From NCBI GenBank assembly GCA_052437175.1, contig JBQVOK010000002.1:310001-374000 (forward strand): a stretch of 64,000 nt of DNA. The letters are read 5' to 3'. The notes under the pieces were generated by a model. That model had not been told where the DNA came from and made no database searches. It saw nothing but the letters and a program-made list of their open reading frames with translations. The DNA comes from JACVCJ01 sp052437175 (GTDB lineage Bacteria > Bacteroidota > Bacteroidia > CAIKAF01). Position numbers and translations under genes: made by a program. Position 1 is the stretch's first letter; every line of letters begins with the position of its first letter. Below, one piece after another: positions 18,378 through 26,163 of this stretch.

Positions 18378-18895
18378 CCGGAAATATCCTAAAATACTCG
18401 ATATGGTGGATCCTGTGCATCTGCATACAGCTGTTCGTGCTGAACCGGCTCAATATCGACTATTTCATCAGTCCGCAGTACTATATCTTCTTCCTCATCA
18501 TACTGCCCGTGTTCACCGAACGGCACCTGCTGCTGGTGCTGGCTTTTCTTACGGGCCTTACCATTGATATGTTCGAGGCATCGGGCGGACTGCACGCTGC
18601 GGCCTGCGTATTTACCATCTATTTCAGAGGGACCATCCTGCGGGCCTTCGCGCCGCGCGAGGGCTACGGCAAAGACAATTTCCTGACCATCGAAAAATTC
18701 GGACTGGGAAACTTTGTGCTGTACGTAGGCTTCTTTGTACTTATCCATCACCTTACCCTGTTTTTCCTGGAGGTCTTCTCCTTTAAGAATTTCTTCTATA
18801 CCCTGATCCGCACTGCCGCCAGCGGACTGGTCTCCATGGTACTGATCGTGATCAGCGCAATGGCTTTCTTTGCCAAAAGCAGTAGTTCGAAATAG
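18374..18895 (+). CDS. mreD: Rod shape-determining protein MreD
   Basis: 173 residues with five or six membrane segments and no soluble domain, the right size for MreD. The identity rests on the four-base overlap with mreC and the following PBP2 gene, because MreD sequences are poorly conserved. A gap of 158 bases separates it from mrdA; it holds a TTGTATACAA palindrome and a weak TACCTTTA box (19007-19014). Confidence 0.85.
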   Translation: MTGNILKYSIWWILCICIQLFVLNRLNIDYFISPQYYIFFLIILPVFTERHLLLVLAFLTGLTIDMFEASGGLHAAACVFTIYFRGTILRAFAPREGYGKDNFLTIEKFGLGNFVLYVGFFVLIHHLTLFFLEVFSFKNFFYTLIRTAASGLVSMVLIVISAMAFFAKSSSSK

Positions 18896-19053
18896 TATAC
18901 ACAACGTTTTTTTGTATACAATATCGCACTGTAAAACAGGAAAAGAGCGGTAGAAAAAACAGGAAAAAAATTTAATTCTCCACGCGGAGCAGAACGCAGG
19001 ATAATGTACCTTTATGCCACGCAAAAAAAGGCGAAACACCCTGTACAGGACAG

Positions 19054-20910
19054 ATGAACGAATCGGAAAATAAAAAATGGATATTTATCGGCATGTTTGC
19101 CTTTGTCGGTATTGCTTTCCTGGCAAAACTTTCCGTTTTACAGATATTCGATCCTACCTACAAACAGATCGCCAATGCCAATGCTATACGAAAACTGACG
19201 CAGTACCCGGCCCGCGGCTATATCCTGGACCGTAACGGCGAGGTGCTGGTGTACAACGAAGTTTCTTACGACCTGATGGTGGTACCCGCCGAACTGGGGG
19301 CACCCCTGGATACTATGGCCCTCTGCGGCCTAGCCGATATAGATATTGCCGATTTCCGCAAGAACCTGCAGAACATACAGGACCAGGTAAAAGCGCGTAA
19401 ACTGGGCAAAAGTACACCAAGCCCCGTGGTAAAACAGATGAGCAAGCTGGAAGTAGCCACACTGGAAGAACGTATGTACGAATTTCCTGCCTTCTTCCTG
19501 CAGCCGCGTATCCTGCGCAGGTATCCCAAGCCCATCGCCGCCAATATCCTGGGCTACATCAGCGAGGTGGACGATAAAAAACTGAAGGAAGACCCCTATT
19601 ACAAACCCGGTGACTACATTGGCAACACCGGCATTGAAAAGAGTTACGAAGAAGTGCTGCGCGGTAAAAAAGGCGTAAAGAATATTTTTGTAGACAACAA
19701 GGGCAACCCGCACGGGTCCTACATGAACGGACAGTACGACACCGCTTCCGTAGCCGGGCAGAACCTTACTTCCACGCTGGACATACTGATACAGGAATAC
19801 GGCGAAAAGCTGATGGCACATAAGAAAGGGGCCATTGTGGCCATTGAGCCCGAATCCGGCGAGATACTGGCCATGGTCACCGCACCGTCTTATGACCCCA
19901 ACCTGCTGGTGGGCCGTGGCATACGAAAAAATTACGGCAAACTGGTGATGGACCACAACCTGCCGCTCTTTAACCGCGCCATTATGGACGGTTATCCGCC
20001 GGGATCCACGTTTAAACTGCTCAACGCCGCCATAGGGCTGCAACTGGGCGTACTTACCCCGGCCACACGCTATCCCTGCGGAGGTGGTTTCCGCGTAGGC
20101 GGACACGTAGTCGGCTGCCACGCGCACCCGGGTCCGCCCGACCTGCTGTTTTCCATACAAACCTCCTGCAATTCCTACTACTGTGCCGCTTTCCGCGATA
20201 TTGTGAACCACGGGCGCAATACAGAAGAAGGCTATATCACCTGGCGCAATTACATTACGTCGTTCGGGCTGGGTACCAATTTCCCCGACAGCGATATTCC
20301 GAATGTAAAATCAGGGCTTGTTCCCAAGACCACCTTTTACGACAAGTGGTACGGCCGCGGCAAATGGAAGCCCACCACCGTTATTTCGCTCGGCATCGGG
20401 CAGGGAGAGCTGAAGGTGAACGCCCTGCAGCTGGCCAATATGACGGCGGCCCTGGCCAACGGCGGCTGGTGGATAACCCCACACTTAGGTAAAAAAGTAG
20501 ACAACGAATCCATACGGCTCTTTAAACGGAACGAAACGGGTATTAAACCCGAATACATAGGTATTGTAAAAGAAGGCATGCAGCGTGTAATGACCGGCGG
20601 TACCGGCCGCGGGGCACAGATCCCGGGCGTTACTTCCGGCGGTAAGACCGGAACGGCCCAGAACCCCCACGGTGAGGACCACTCCGTATTCGTATGCTTT
20701 GCGCCGGCCGATAAGCCCAAAATAGCCATAGCCGTACTGGTGGAGAACGCCGGGTTCGGGGCTACCTGGGCAGGCCCTATCGCCAGTCTCATGATCGAGA
20801 AATACCTGTTCCGCGAAGTAAAACGCCCCGACCTGGAAAAACGGATCATGGAGGGCGTACTTATAAAACCCGATCCGGCAAGTTCAACCCTTAAACCCTC
20901 ACAGCTCTGA
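19054..20910 (+). CDS. mrdA: Penicillin-binding protein 2
   Basis: 618 residues. N-terminal membrane anchor (about 10-30), pedestal/dimerisation domain, then a class B transpeptidase with all three active-site motifs: Ser318-TFK321 (PPGSTFKLLN), Ser371-Cys-Asn373 and Lys531-Thr-Gly533. It cross-links lateral-wall peptidoglycan in the periplasm together with RodA, whose gene starts 1 base later. Beta-lactams of the mecillinam type target this family. Confidence 0.96.
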   Translation: MNESENKKWIFIGMFAFVGIAFLAKLSVLQIFDPTYKQIANANAIRKLTQYPARGYILDRNGEVLVYNEVSYDLMVVPAELGAPLDTMALCGLADIDIADFRKNLQNIQDQVKARKLGKSTPSPVVKQMSKLEVATLEERMYEFPAFFLQPRILRRYPKPIAANILGYISEVDDKKLKEDPYYKPGDYIGNTGIEKSYEEVLRGKKGVKNIFVDNKGNPHGSYMNGQYDTASVAGQNLTSTLDILIQEYGEKLMAHKKGAIVAIEPESGEILAMVTAPSYDPNLLVGRGIRKNYGKLVMDHNLPLFNRAIMDGYPPGSTFKLLNAAIGLQLGVLTPATRYPCGGGFRVGGHVVGCHAHPGPPDLLFSIQTSCNSYYCAAFRDIVNHGRNTEEGYITWRNYITSFGLGTNFPDSDIPNVKSGLVPKTTFYDKWYGRGKWKPTTVISLGIGQGELKVNALQLANMTAALANGGWWITPHLGKKVDNESIRLFKRNETGIKPEYIGIVKEGMQRVMTGGTGRGAQIPGVTSGGKTGTAQNPHGEDHSVFVCFAPADKPKIAIAVLVENAGFGATWAGPIASLMIEKYLFREVKRPDLEKRIMEGVLIKPDPASSTLKPSQL

Positions 20911-20911
20911 T

Positions 20912-22213
20912 ATGGCAAGAAGAGACACACATATCGACTGGCTGATGATCGTGCTGTACCTGTTCATCGTTTTCTTCGGATGGATGAACGTATATGCAGC
21001 CTCCCAGATGGAAAGCAACGGAGAATTTTTCTCCCTGTCCACCTCTTACGGACGCCAGCTGCTCTGGATCGGCATTTCGCTGGCCGCGGCCTTCGGCATC
21101 ATGTTCTTCAACTCCTATTTCTTTTCGGCCTTTGCCTACCCCATTTACGGACTGGCCCTGCTCTTCCTGGGCGGCGTACTCATTGTGGGGCAGGAGGTTT
21201 CGGGCAGTAAGTCCTGGTTCGTGATCACCGAAAGTCTCAAATTCCAGCCTTCCGAATTCGGGAAATTCGCCACCGCACTGGTCATGGCCAAGTTCATGGG
21301 CGAAAAGTCCTTCTCCTTCGGCGGGCCGGGTTCTACCCTGTTCCATTTTTTCGATCTGCCTGTAAAACTCTCCCGTGAGGGTTTCATTGCGCTGGCGCTG
21401 TTCTTTGTGCCGGCCGCCCTTATCCTGCTGGAGAACGATACCGGCTCTACCATTGCCTTTGCCGCACTCTTCCTGGTATTTTACCGCGAAGGCTTTACCG
21501 GCCTGGTACTGGTTTATGCGCTGCTGGCCGTGGTACTGCTTATTTCTACGGTGCTGGTAGATAAGTTCATCATTATCGGCGTTGTGCTGGGCATTGCCGC
21601 ACTGCTGGCCCTGTTGCTGCGCCGCAGCCGCGGACTGATGGCCCTGGCCATACTTTCGGGCATAGTATTTTCCGGTTACGTATACGGTACCGATTACCTC
21701 ATCAATAACATACTGCAGAAACACCAGCGCGACCGTATCCTGGTACTGGTGGGCAAGGTAAAAGACCCCAAAGGGGTGGAATACAACGTGAACCAGTCCA
21801 AGATCGCGATCGGTTCCGGCGGACTGGTAGGCAAGGGTTACCTGGAAGGTACACAGACGCGTTACCGTTTTGTACCCAAGCAGTATACCGACTTTATTTT
21901 CTCGGCCGTAGGCGAGGAATGGGGTTTCCTGGGCGCTTCCCTACTCATACTGGCCTATATCGGGCTGCTTTCCAGGATCGTGCTCAATGCCGAAAGGCAA
22001 AAATCGCGCTTCAGCCGTATTTACGGGTACGGCGTGGCATCCATACTCTTTGCCCACATCAGCATTAATATCGGCATGTGTATCGGGCTGGTGCCCACCA
22101 TCGGTATTCCCCTGCCCATGTTCAGCTACGGGGGCTCCTCGCTGTTCAGCTTTACGATACTTATCTTTACCTTCATCAAACTGGATAGCAAACGCAGCGC
22201 CATACTTTCCTGA
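20912..22213 (+). CDS. rodA: Rod-shape SEDS glycosyltransferase RodA
   Basis: 433 residues, about ten membrane segments. It has the SEDS signature loop VNQSKIAIGSGGLVGKGYLE and the following RFVPKQYTDFIFSAVGEEWGF with the conserved acidic residues, and ends GIPLPMFSYGGSSL. It polymerises glycan strands from lipid II. Length is a little above the usual 370-420 because of an extra hydrophobic stretch near residues 190-260. It starts 1 base after mrdA. Confidence 0.95.
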   Translation: MARRDTHIDWLMIVLYLFIVFFGWMNVYAASQMESNGEFFSLSTSYGRQLLWIGISLAAAFGIMFFNSYFFSAFAYPIYGLALLFLGGVLIVGQEVSGSKSWFVITESLKFQPSEFGKFATALVMAKFMGEKSFSFGGPGSTLFHFFDLPVKLSREGFIALALFFVPAALILLENDTGSTIAFAALFLVFYREGFTGLVLVYALLAVVLLISTVLVDKFIIIGVVLGIAALLALLLRRSRGLMALAILSGIVFSGYVYGTDYLINNILQKHQRDRILVLVGKVKDPKGVEYNVNQSKIAIGSGGLVGKGYLEGTQTRYRFVPKQYTDFIFSAVGEEWGFLGASLLILAYIGLLSRIVLNAERQKSRFSRIYGYGVASILFAHISINIGMCIGLVPTIGIPLPMFSYGGSSLFSFTILIFTFIKLDSKRSAILS

Positions 22214-22216
22214 CGA

Positions 22217-23830
22217 ATGAAAAAATTACCCAATATACCTGCCGCATTCCTGATGGCGACCCTCAGCGGGTTGTTGCTGGCGGCCGCCTGGCCCGACAAG
22301 GGTTTTCCCGGACTGATGTTCATAGCCCTGGTGCCCATGTTCTTTGCCGAAAAATTTGTACGTACCGCGCCCAGGGCCTTCCCTGGCATGTTCTTCATGG
22401 CGGCCTGGTGGGGCTTTTTCGTGTTCAACTTTCTTACCACCTACTGGGTGTATAATGCCTCCGGTGCCGGCGCCATTGTGGCCTGGGTCTGCAATTCCAT
22501 GTTCATGGCCCTGGTATGGCAGTCCTTCTCCTGGCTCATGCGCAAACGCAATGCACGTACCGCCTATTGGGGACTGATCCTGCTATGGATCGGCTTTGAG
22601 TTCGGGCACATGCGCTGGGACCTTTCCTGGCCCTGGCTGAGCCTCGGCAATGCCTTTGCCAACTTCCCGGAATGGATACAGTGGTACGAGATCACCGGCG
22701 CGCCCGGCGGTTCGCTCTGGGTACTGCTCAGCAACCTGCTTTTCTTCTTTGCCCTGCAACAGTACGGCAATAAACCGGTATTCCGCCGTAAGATGATCAT
22801 GGCCACCCTGCTGGTACTGGTCCCTATGGGACTTTCGTATATCCGTTATGCCACCTACCAGGAATCAGAGATCAAAGCCGATGTGGTAGTGGTACAGCCC
22901 AATATTGATCCCTGGAACGAAAAATTCAGCAGTTCGCAGGTAGGCCAGCTGTACCGCCTGGTAAACCTGGGACTGGCTGAGGCCGACCCGAATACCGATT
23001 ACATCATTTGCCCTGAAACGGCGCTGCCCAGCGGCATCTGGGCCCACGAACAGGACACCTGCAGCGAGATACGCATTATCCGCGAAACCCTGATGGCCCT
23101 GCCCAAGACCCGCTTCATCACCGGGCTTACCTACCTGGAAAAATTCAAAAAAGGCGACCCGAACATTCCGCGCGAAGCCACACCGGCAAGGAACGGCCTG
23201 AGCTACACGCTGGATTACAACTCGGCCATGCAGATCGACCATTCGAACCGCATACAGATCTACCACAAAAGTAAGCTGGTCCCGGGGCCCGAAATGATGC
23301 CCTTTGCCGAAGTGCTGGAGCCTTTTCAGCAGCAGCTGTTCGGCAGCCTGGGCGGTTACATTGGCAATATGGGCCGCCAGAAGGAACGCAGCGTATTTAC
23401 CACCGATAACCCCGACCTGGTAGTGGCCCCCGTGATCTGTTACGAATCGGTATACGGCGATTACGTTACAGACTACATCAAGAAAGGCGCCACATTCATA
23501 GCCATTGTTACCAATGACGGCTGGTGGGGCGATACGCCCGGCTACCGGCAGCATTTTGCCTACGCACGCCTGCGCGCCATCGAGAACCGGCGTTCCATAG
23601 CCCGCTCGGCCAATACGGGGTACTCCGGCTTCATTAACGAACGCGGCGATGTAGTGGCCAAATCGGCCTGGTGGGAAGAAACGGCCTTACGTGGGCAGAT
23701 CAGCATAAATAAGTCGATGACCTTTTACAGCCGCAACGGCGACCTCATCGGCCGGGTGGCCTTCTTTGGCGGCCTGCTGCTGTTGTTCTTCTCCTGGATG
23801 AAGGTTTTCTTAGCCAAAAGACGGATGTAA
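22217..23830 (+). CDS. lnt: Apolipoprotein N-acyltransferase
   Basis: 537 residues. About six N-terminal membrane segments, then a nitrilase-type domain (about 225-490) with the catalytic triad placed as Glu267 (CPETALPSG), Lys351 (YHKSKLVPGPE) and Cys408 (PVICYESVYG). A last membrane segment precedes the basic C-terminus. It adds the third acyl chain to lipoproteins in the inner membrane. It lies 3 bases after rodA, and a small lipoprotein gene follows 56 bases later. Confidence 0.95.
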   Translation: MKKLPNIPAAFLMATLSGLLLAAAWPDKGFPGLMFIALVPMFFAEKFVRTAPRAFPGMFFMAAWWGFFVFNFLTTYWVYNASGAGAIVAWVCNSMFMALVWQSFSWLMRKRNARTAYWGLILLWIGFEFGHMRWDLSWPWLSLGNAFANFPEWIQWYEITGAPGGSLWVLLSNLLFFFALQQYGNKPVFRRKMIMATLLVLVPMGLSYIRYATYQESEIKADVVVVQPNIDPWNEKFSSSQVGQLYRLVNLGLAEADPNTDYIICPETALPSGIWAHEQDTCSEIRIIRETLMALPKTRFITGLTYLEKFKKGDPNIPREATPARNGLSYTLDYNSAMQIDHSNRIQIYHKSKLVPGPEMMPFAEVLEPFQQQLFGSLGGYIGNMGRQKERSVFTTDNPDLVVAPVICYESVYGDYVTDYIKKGATFIAIVTNDGWWGDTPGYRQHFAYARLRAIENRRSIARSANTGYSGFINERGDVVAKSAWWEETALRGQISINKSMTFYSRNGDLIGRVAFFGGLLLLFFSWMKVFLAKRRM

Positions 23831-23886
23831 GTACTAAAAGTTCTTAATTTACAACCCTTTGCCCTGCTTTTTACGTATCTCTATAT

Positions 23887-24012
23887 ATGAAGGCATTTGT
23901 TAAACCCCTGTCCGTACTCCTCATCTGCATGGCCTTGCTGGCCACTGCCTGTACTACTTCGCGCAAATGCGACGGTTCGCGGGCCCGTCATACGCCCATG
24001 GGCAAAATGTAG
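23887..24012 (+). CDS. Small lipoprotein, 41 residues
   Basis: ATG 23887 to TAG 24010-24012. Basic start (MKAFVKPL), hydrophobic core, and a lipobox LLATAC with Cys22, leaving a mature part of 20 residues that begins CTTSRKCDGSR and ends HTPMGKM. The signal is textbook, and the position behind lnt suits a lipoprotein. The short basic tail with RKCDG and a terminal MG.M motif looks like a conserved mini-lipoprotein type in the phylum, but I cannot name it. It is convergent with the barrel protein gene 1 base away. Confidence 0.75.
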   Translation: MKAFVKPLSVLLICMALLATACTTSRKCDGSRARHTPMGKM

Positions 24013-24013
24013 C

Positions 24014-24724
24014 CTAAAAAGCGTATCCCATAAAAATATTGAAGACGAAGGCCGGGCCAAAGCGTGAGGTAAGCCTGCGCTCATAATAAATAGAGCTGCC
24101 CGTGTTCACAAATTCGGGGAAAGTGCCGGTAACCTGCCGGAAAGCCAGTCCCAGGCGGTAATCCACGTAAAAACGACCCGAATTATCGGTAACGTTCTGT
24201 CCCAGGGCAAAGCGCGCCTCCGTAAAATCGTACATGCAGTGCATATTTACAGGCACATTATCGCCGGAGCTGCTGATACTGGTAAGCCTGGCCTCGAAAT
24301 TGTACATGCGGTAGGCCACTTCCGGCGTAAAGTACAGACCGGAGAACCAGCCTTCGGAAAAGGGGTAATACTTAGCGCCCAGGCGCACGGAAATGCCGCC
24401 TTTGGCCGAGAAATTCGGGGAATTATACAGCCCCGAAGTACTGAACCGCTCAAAGAGAAAATCGCGGTAGGTATAGCCACCGGCCACTTCCAGGCTAAAG
24501 CCGTGCCTGAGCATACGTTCATAACCCGCCTCAAAAATACCCCGGAACGGCGAAAGCATACCGATCTTGAGCTGGTTGGCATAGATCGTCTTGGGCATTT
24601 TCCGCTTTACGTAAGGATTCTCCACGGTATTATCGAATACGATGATGCCCCCGTTGCTTATCTGGGAATAAGCCGGCAGCTGCCACACGCACAACAAGAA
24701 CCAGAGTATACGGAGAGATCTCAT
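24014..24724 (-). CDS. Outer membrane beta-barrel protein
   Basis: 236 residues from ATG 24724 (the preceding GTG adds one residue only). Signal peptide to about residue 21 (LPAYSQ), a polar stretch, then alternating strands ending in VFNIFMGYAF with a terminal Phe, the form of an eight-stranded outer-membrane barrel. Motifs such as GIFEAGYERML and SVRLGAKYYPF resemble DUF3575-type barrels. The function is unknown. It stands alone on its strand. Confidence 0.7.
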   Translation of the reverse strand: MRSLRILWFLLCVWQLPAYSQISNGGIIVFDNTVENPYVKRKMPKTIYANQLKIGMLSPFRGIFEAGYERMLRHGFSLEVAGGYTYRDFLFERFSTSGLYNSPNFSAKGGISVRLGAKYYPFSEGWFSGLYFTPEVAYRMYNFEARLTSISSSGDNVPVNMHCMYDFTEARFALGQNVTDNSGRFYVDYRLGLAFRQVTGTFPEFVNTGSSIYYERRLTSRFGPAFVFNIFMGYAF

Positions 24725-24863
24725 CACCTATTAGATACGTAAAAAATGCAGAATGGTTTACAGAAACTGTAAAAAATTAAGGGCCGGATGCGACACAGAC
24801 TCCTCAGAGATTCGTTTTCCGTACAGACAACCTACTGTACAGGCCGGGCTGACGTTCTTTTTG

Positions 24864-24871
24864 TAAATTTG
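24864..24871 (+). promoter_or_regulatory. -7 element upstream of the YafY-type gene
   Basis: TAAATTTG matches TAnnTTTG exactly, 34 bases before the ATG at 24906. No clear TTG lies 24 nt upstream. Confidence 0.4.
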
Positions 24872-24905
24872 AGTCCGGCTCTCCCGAAAAATCCCATACG
24901 GAAAA

Positions 24906-25634
24906 ATGAACGACAAGGACATTAAGCGGCTTTCCAGGCTGACGGCGATCTTAACCCGGCTGCAGACGAAACGGCTGGTCACCGCCCCCGCGCTGGCAGC
25001 TAAATTCGGGGTAAGCGTGCGTACCATTTACCGCGACATAAAAGCCCTGGAGCAGGCTGGAGTTCCTGTGGTGACCGAAGAAGGAAAAGGTTACTCCCTG
25101 ATGGAAGGTTACCGCATACCCCCCGTTATGTTCTCCGAGAGCGAAGCCAATGCGCTGATCACCGTGGAACAACTGGTAATCAGAAACAAAGACAGCTCGC
25201 TGAGCAAAGAATATACCGAAGCCGTAAATAAAGTAAGGGCCGTTCTGCAATACACCACCCGGGAAAAAACAGAATTACTGTCCGAACGGGTGGCTGTAAG
25301 TCCCGCCCTGTCCAAAACAAATACGAGTAGTTCACTCACTTTATTGCAGGAGGCCTTGACCAACTTCCGGGTGCTGAAGATCCTGTACCGGGCAGAGAAC
25401 GATGAAAAGACCGAAAGACAGATCGAACCCTTTGCCCTGCATTACAGCCTGCTGGAAAACTGGACACTGATCGCCTATTGCAGGCTGAGGAAAGACTACC
25501 GGATGTTCCGGCTGGACAGGATACTCCGCATTCAGCAAACGGGGCTCTCCTTCGAACCTCACACACTTACACTGCAGGAATACCTGAGCAAAAAGGAAAA
25601 AAACTTCAGGACCCCTGACACACCCTTGTCATAA
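24906..25634 (+). CDS. YafY-type HTH/WYL transcriptional regulator
   Basis: 242 residues. The N-terminal HTH_11 domain (about 8-60) has LAAKFGVSVRTIYRDIKALE. The WYL ligand-binding domain (about 140-225) has LENWTLIAYCRLRKDYRMFRLDRI. WYL regulators sense small molecules or nucleic-acid ligands and often control the next gene. Here a VOC-family gene follows after 40 bases and is the likely target. Confidence 0.9.
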   Translation: MNDKDIKRLSRLTAILTRLQTKRLVTAPALAAKFGVSVRTIYRDIKALEQAGVPVVTEEGKGYSLMEGYRIPPVMFSESEANALITVEQLVIRNKDSSLSKEYTEAVNKVRAVLQYTTREKTELLSERVAVSPALSKTNTSSSLTLLQEALTNFRVLKILYRAENDEKTERQIEPFALHYSLLENWTLIAYCRLRKDYRMFRLDRILRIQQTGLSFEPHTLTLQEYLSKKEKNFRTPDTPLS

Positions 25635-25674
25635 GGCGGCACTACCTTTACCACGTAATTTAAAACAACACGTG

Positions 25675-26094
25675 ATGAATTTAGTGTCCATTCGCATTAT
25701 TACAGACCATATTGATGAGCTGGTAAATTTTTATGAGCAGCTGACCGGCATGCCGGCTGTGCAGTATACCCCTGACTTTGCCGAATTGCAGACCCCAACG
25801 GCCACCTTAGCCATCGGAAGTACCAAAACCCTGCAGCTGTTTGGCGGGGAAGCCCTTGCCGGGCCGGCCGCGAACCGCAGCGCCATTATCGAATTTATGG
25901 TAGAGGACGTAGACAGGGAATACGAACGCCTGGCAGAGTTCCTGCAGCCTTCCCTGGTGCAGGCACCCACCACCATGCCCTGGGGAAACCGCTCGCTTTT
26001 GTTCCGCGACCCCGACCATAACCTGGTTAATTTCTTTACGCCACTCAGTCCCGAAGCCATCAAAAAGTTCGAAAGTAAAAAACAGGCCGGATAA
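25675..26094 (+). CDS. VOC-superfamily (glyoxalase-like) protein
   Basis: 139 residues from ATG 25675; the GTG just before it adds one residue. Two beta-alpha-beta-beta-beta units: SIRIITDHIDELVNFYEQL and, in the second, IEFMVEDVDREYERL … RDPDHNLVNFF. Proteins of this size include fosfomycin/bleomycin-type resistance and glyoxalase enzymes. The specific reaction cannot be told. Probably co-transcribed with, or controlled by, the WYL regulator. Confidence 0.8.
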   Translation: MNLVSIRIITDHIDELVNFYEQLTGMPAVQYTPDFAELQTPTATLAIGSTKTLQLFGGEALAGPAANRSAIIEFMVEDVDREYERLAEFLQPSLVQAPTTMPWGNRSLLFRDPDHNLVNFFTPLSPEAIKKFESKKQAG

Positions 26095-26108
26095 AAACCG
26101 GGTAAAAC

Positions 26109-26145
26109 AAAAGGCCGTCTCACCTGAAGCGAGACGGCCTTTTTA
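26109..26145. terminator. Bidirectional terminator
   Basis: A 13-bp stem (AAAAGGCCGTCTC / GAGACGGCCTTTT) with a 9-base loop, T-rich on both strands, lies between the convergent VOC and S46 peptidase genes. Confidence 0.9.
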
Positions 26146-26163
26146 ATATGTAGTGCCTTTTGC

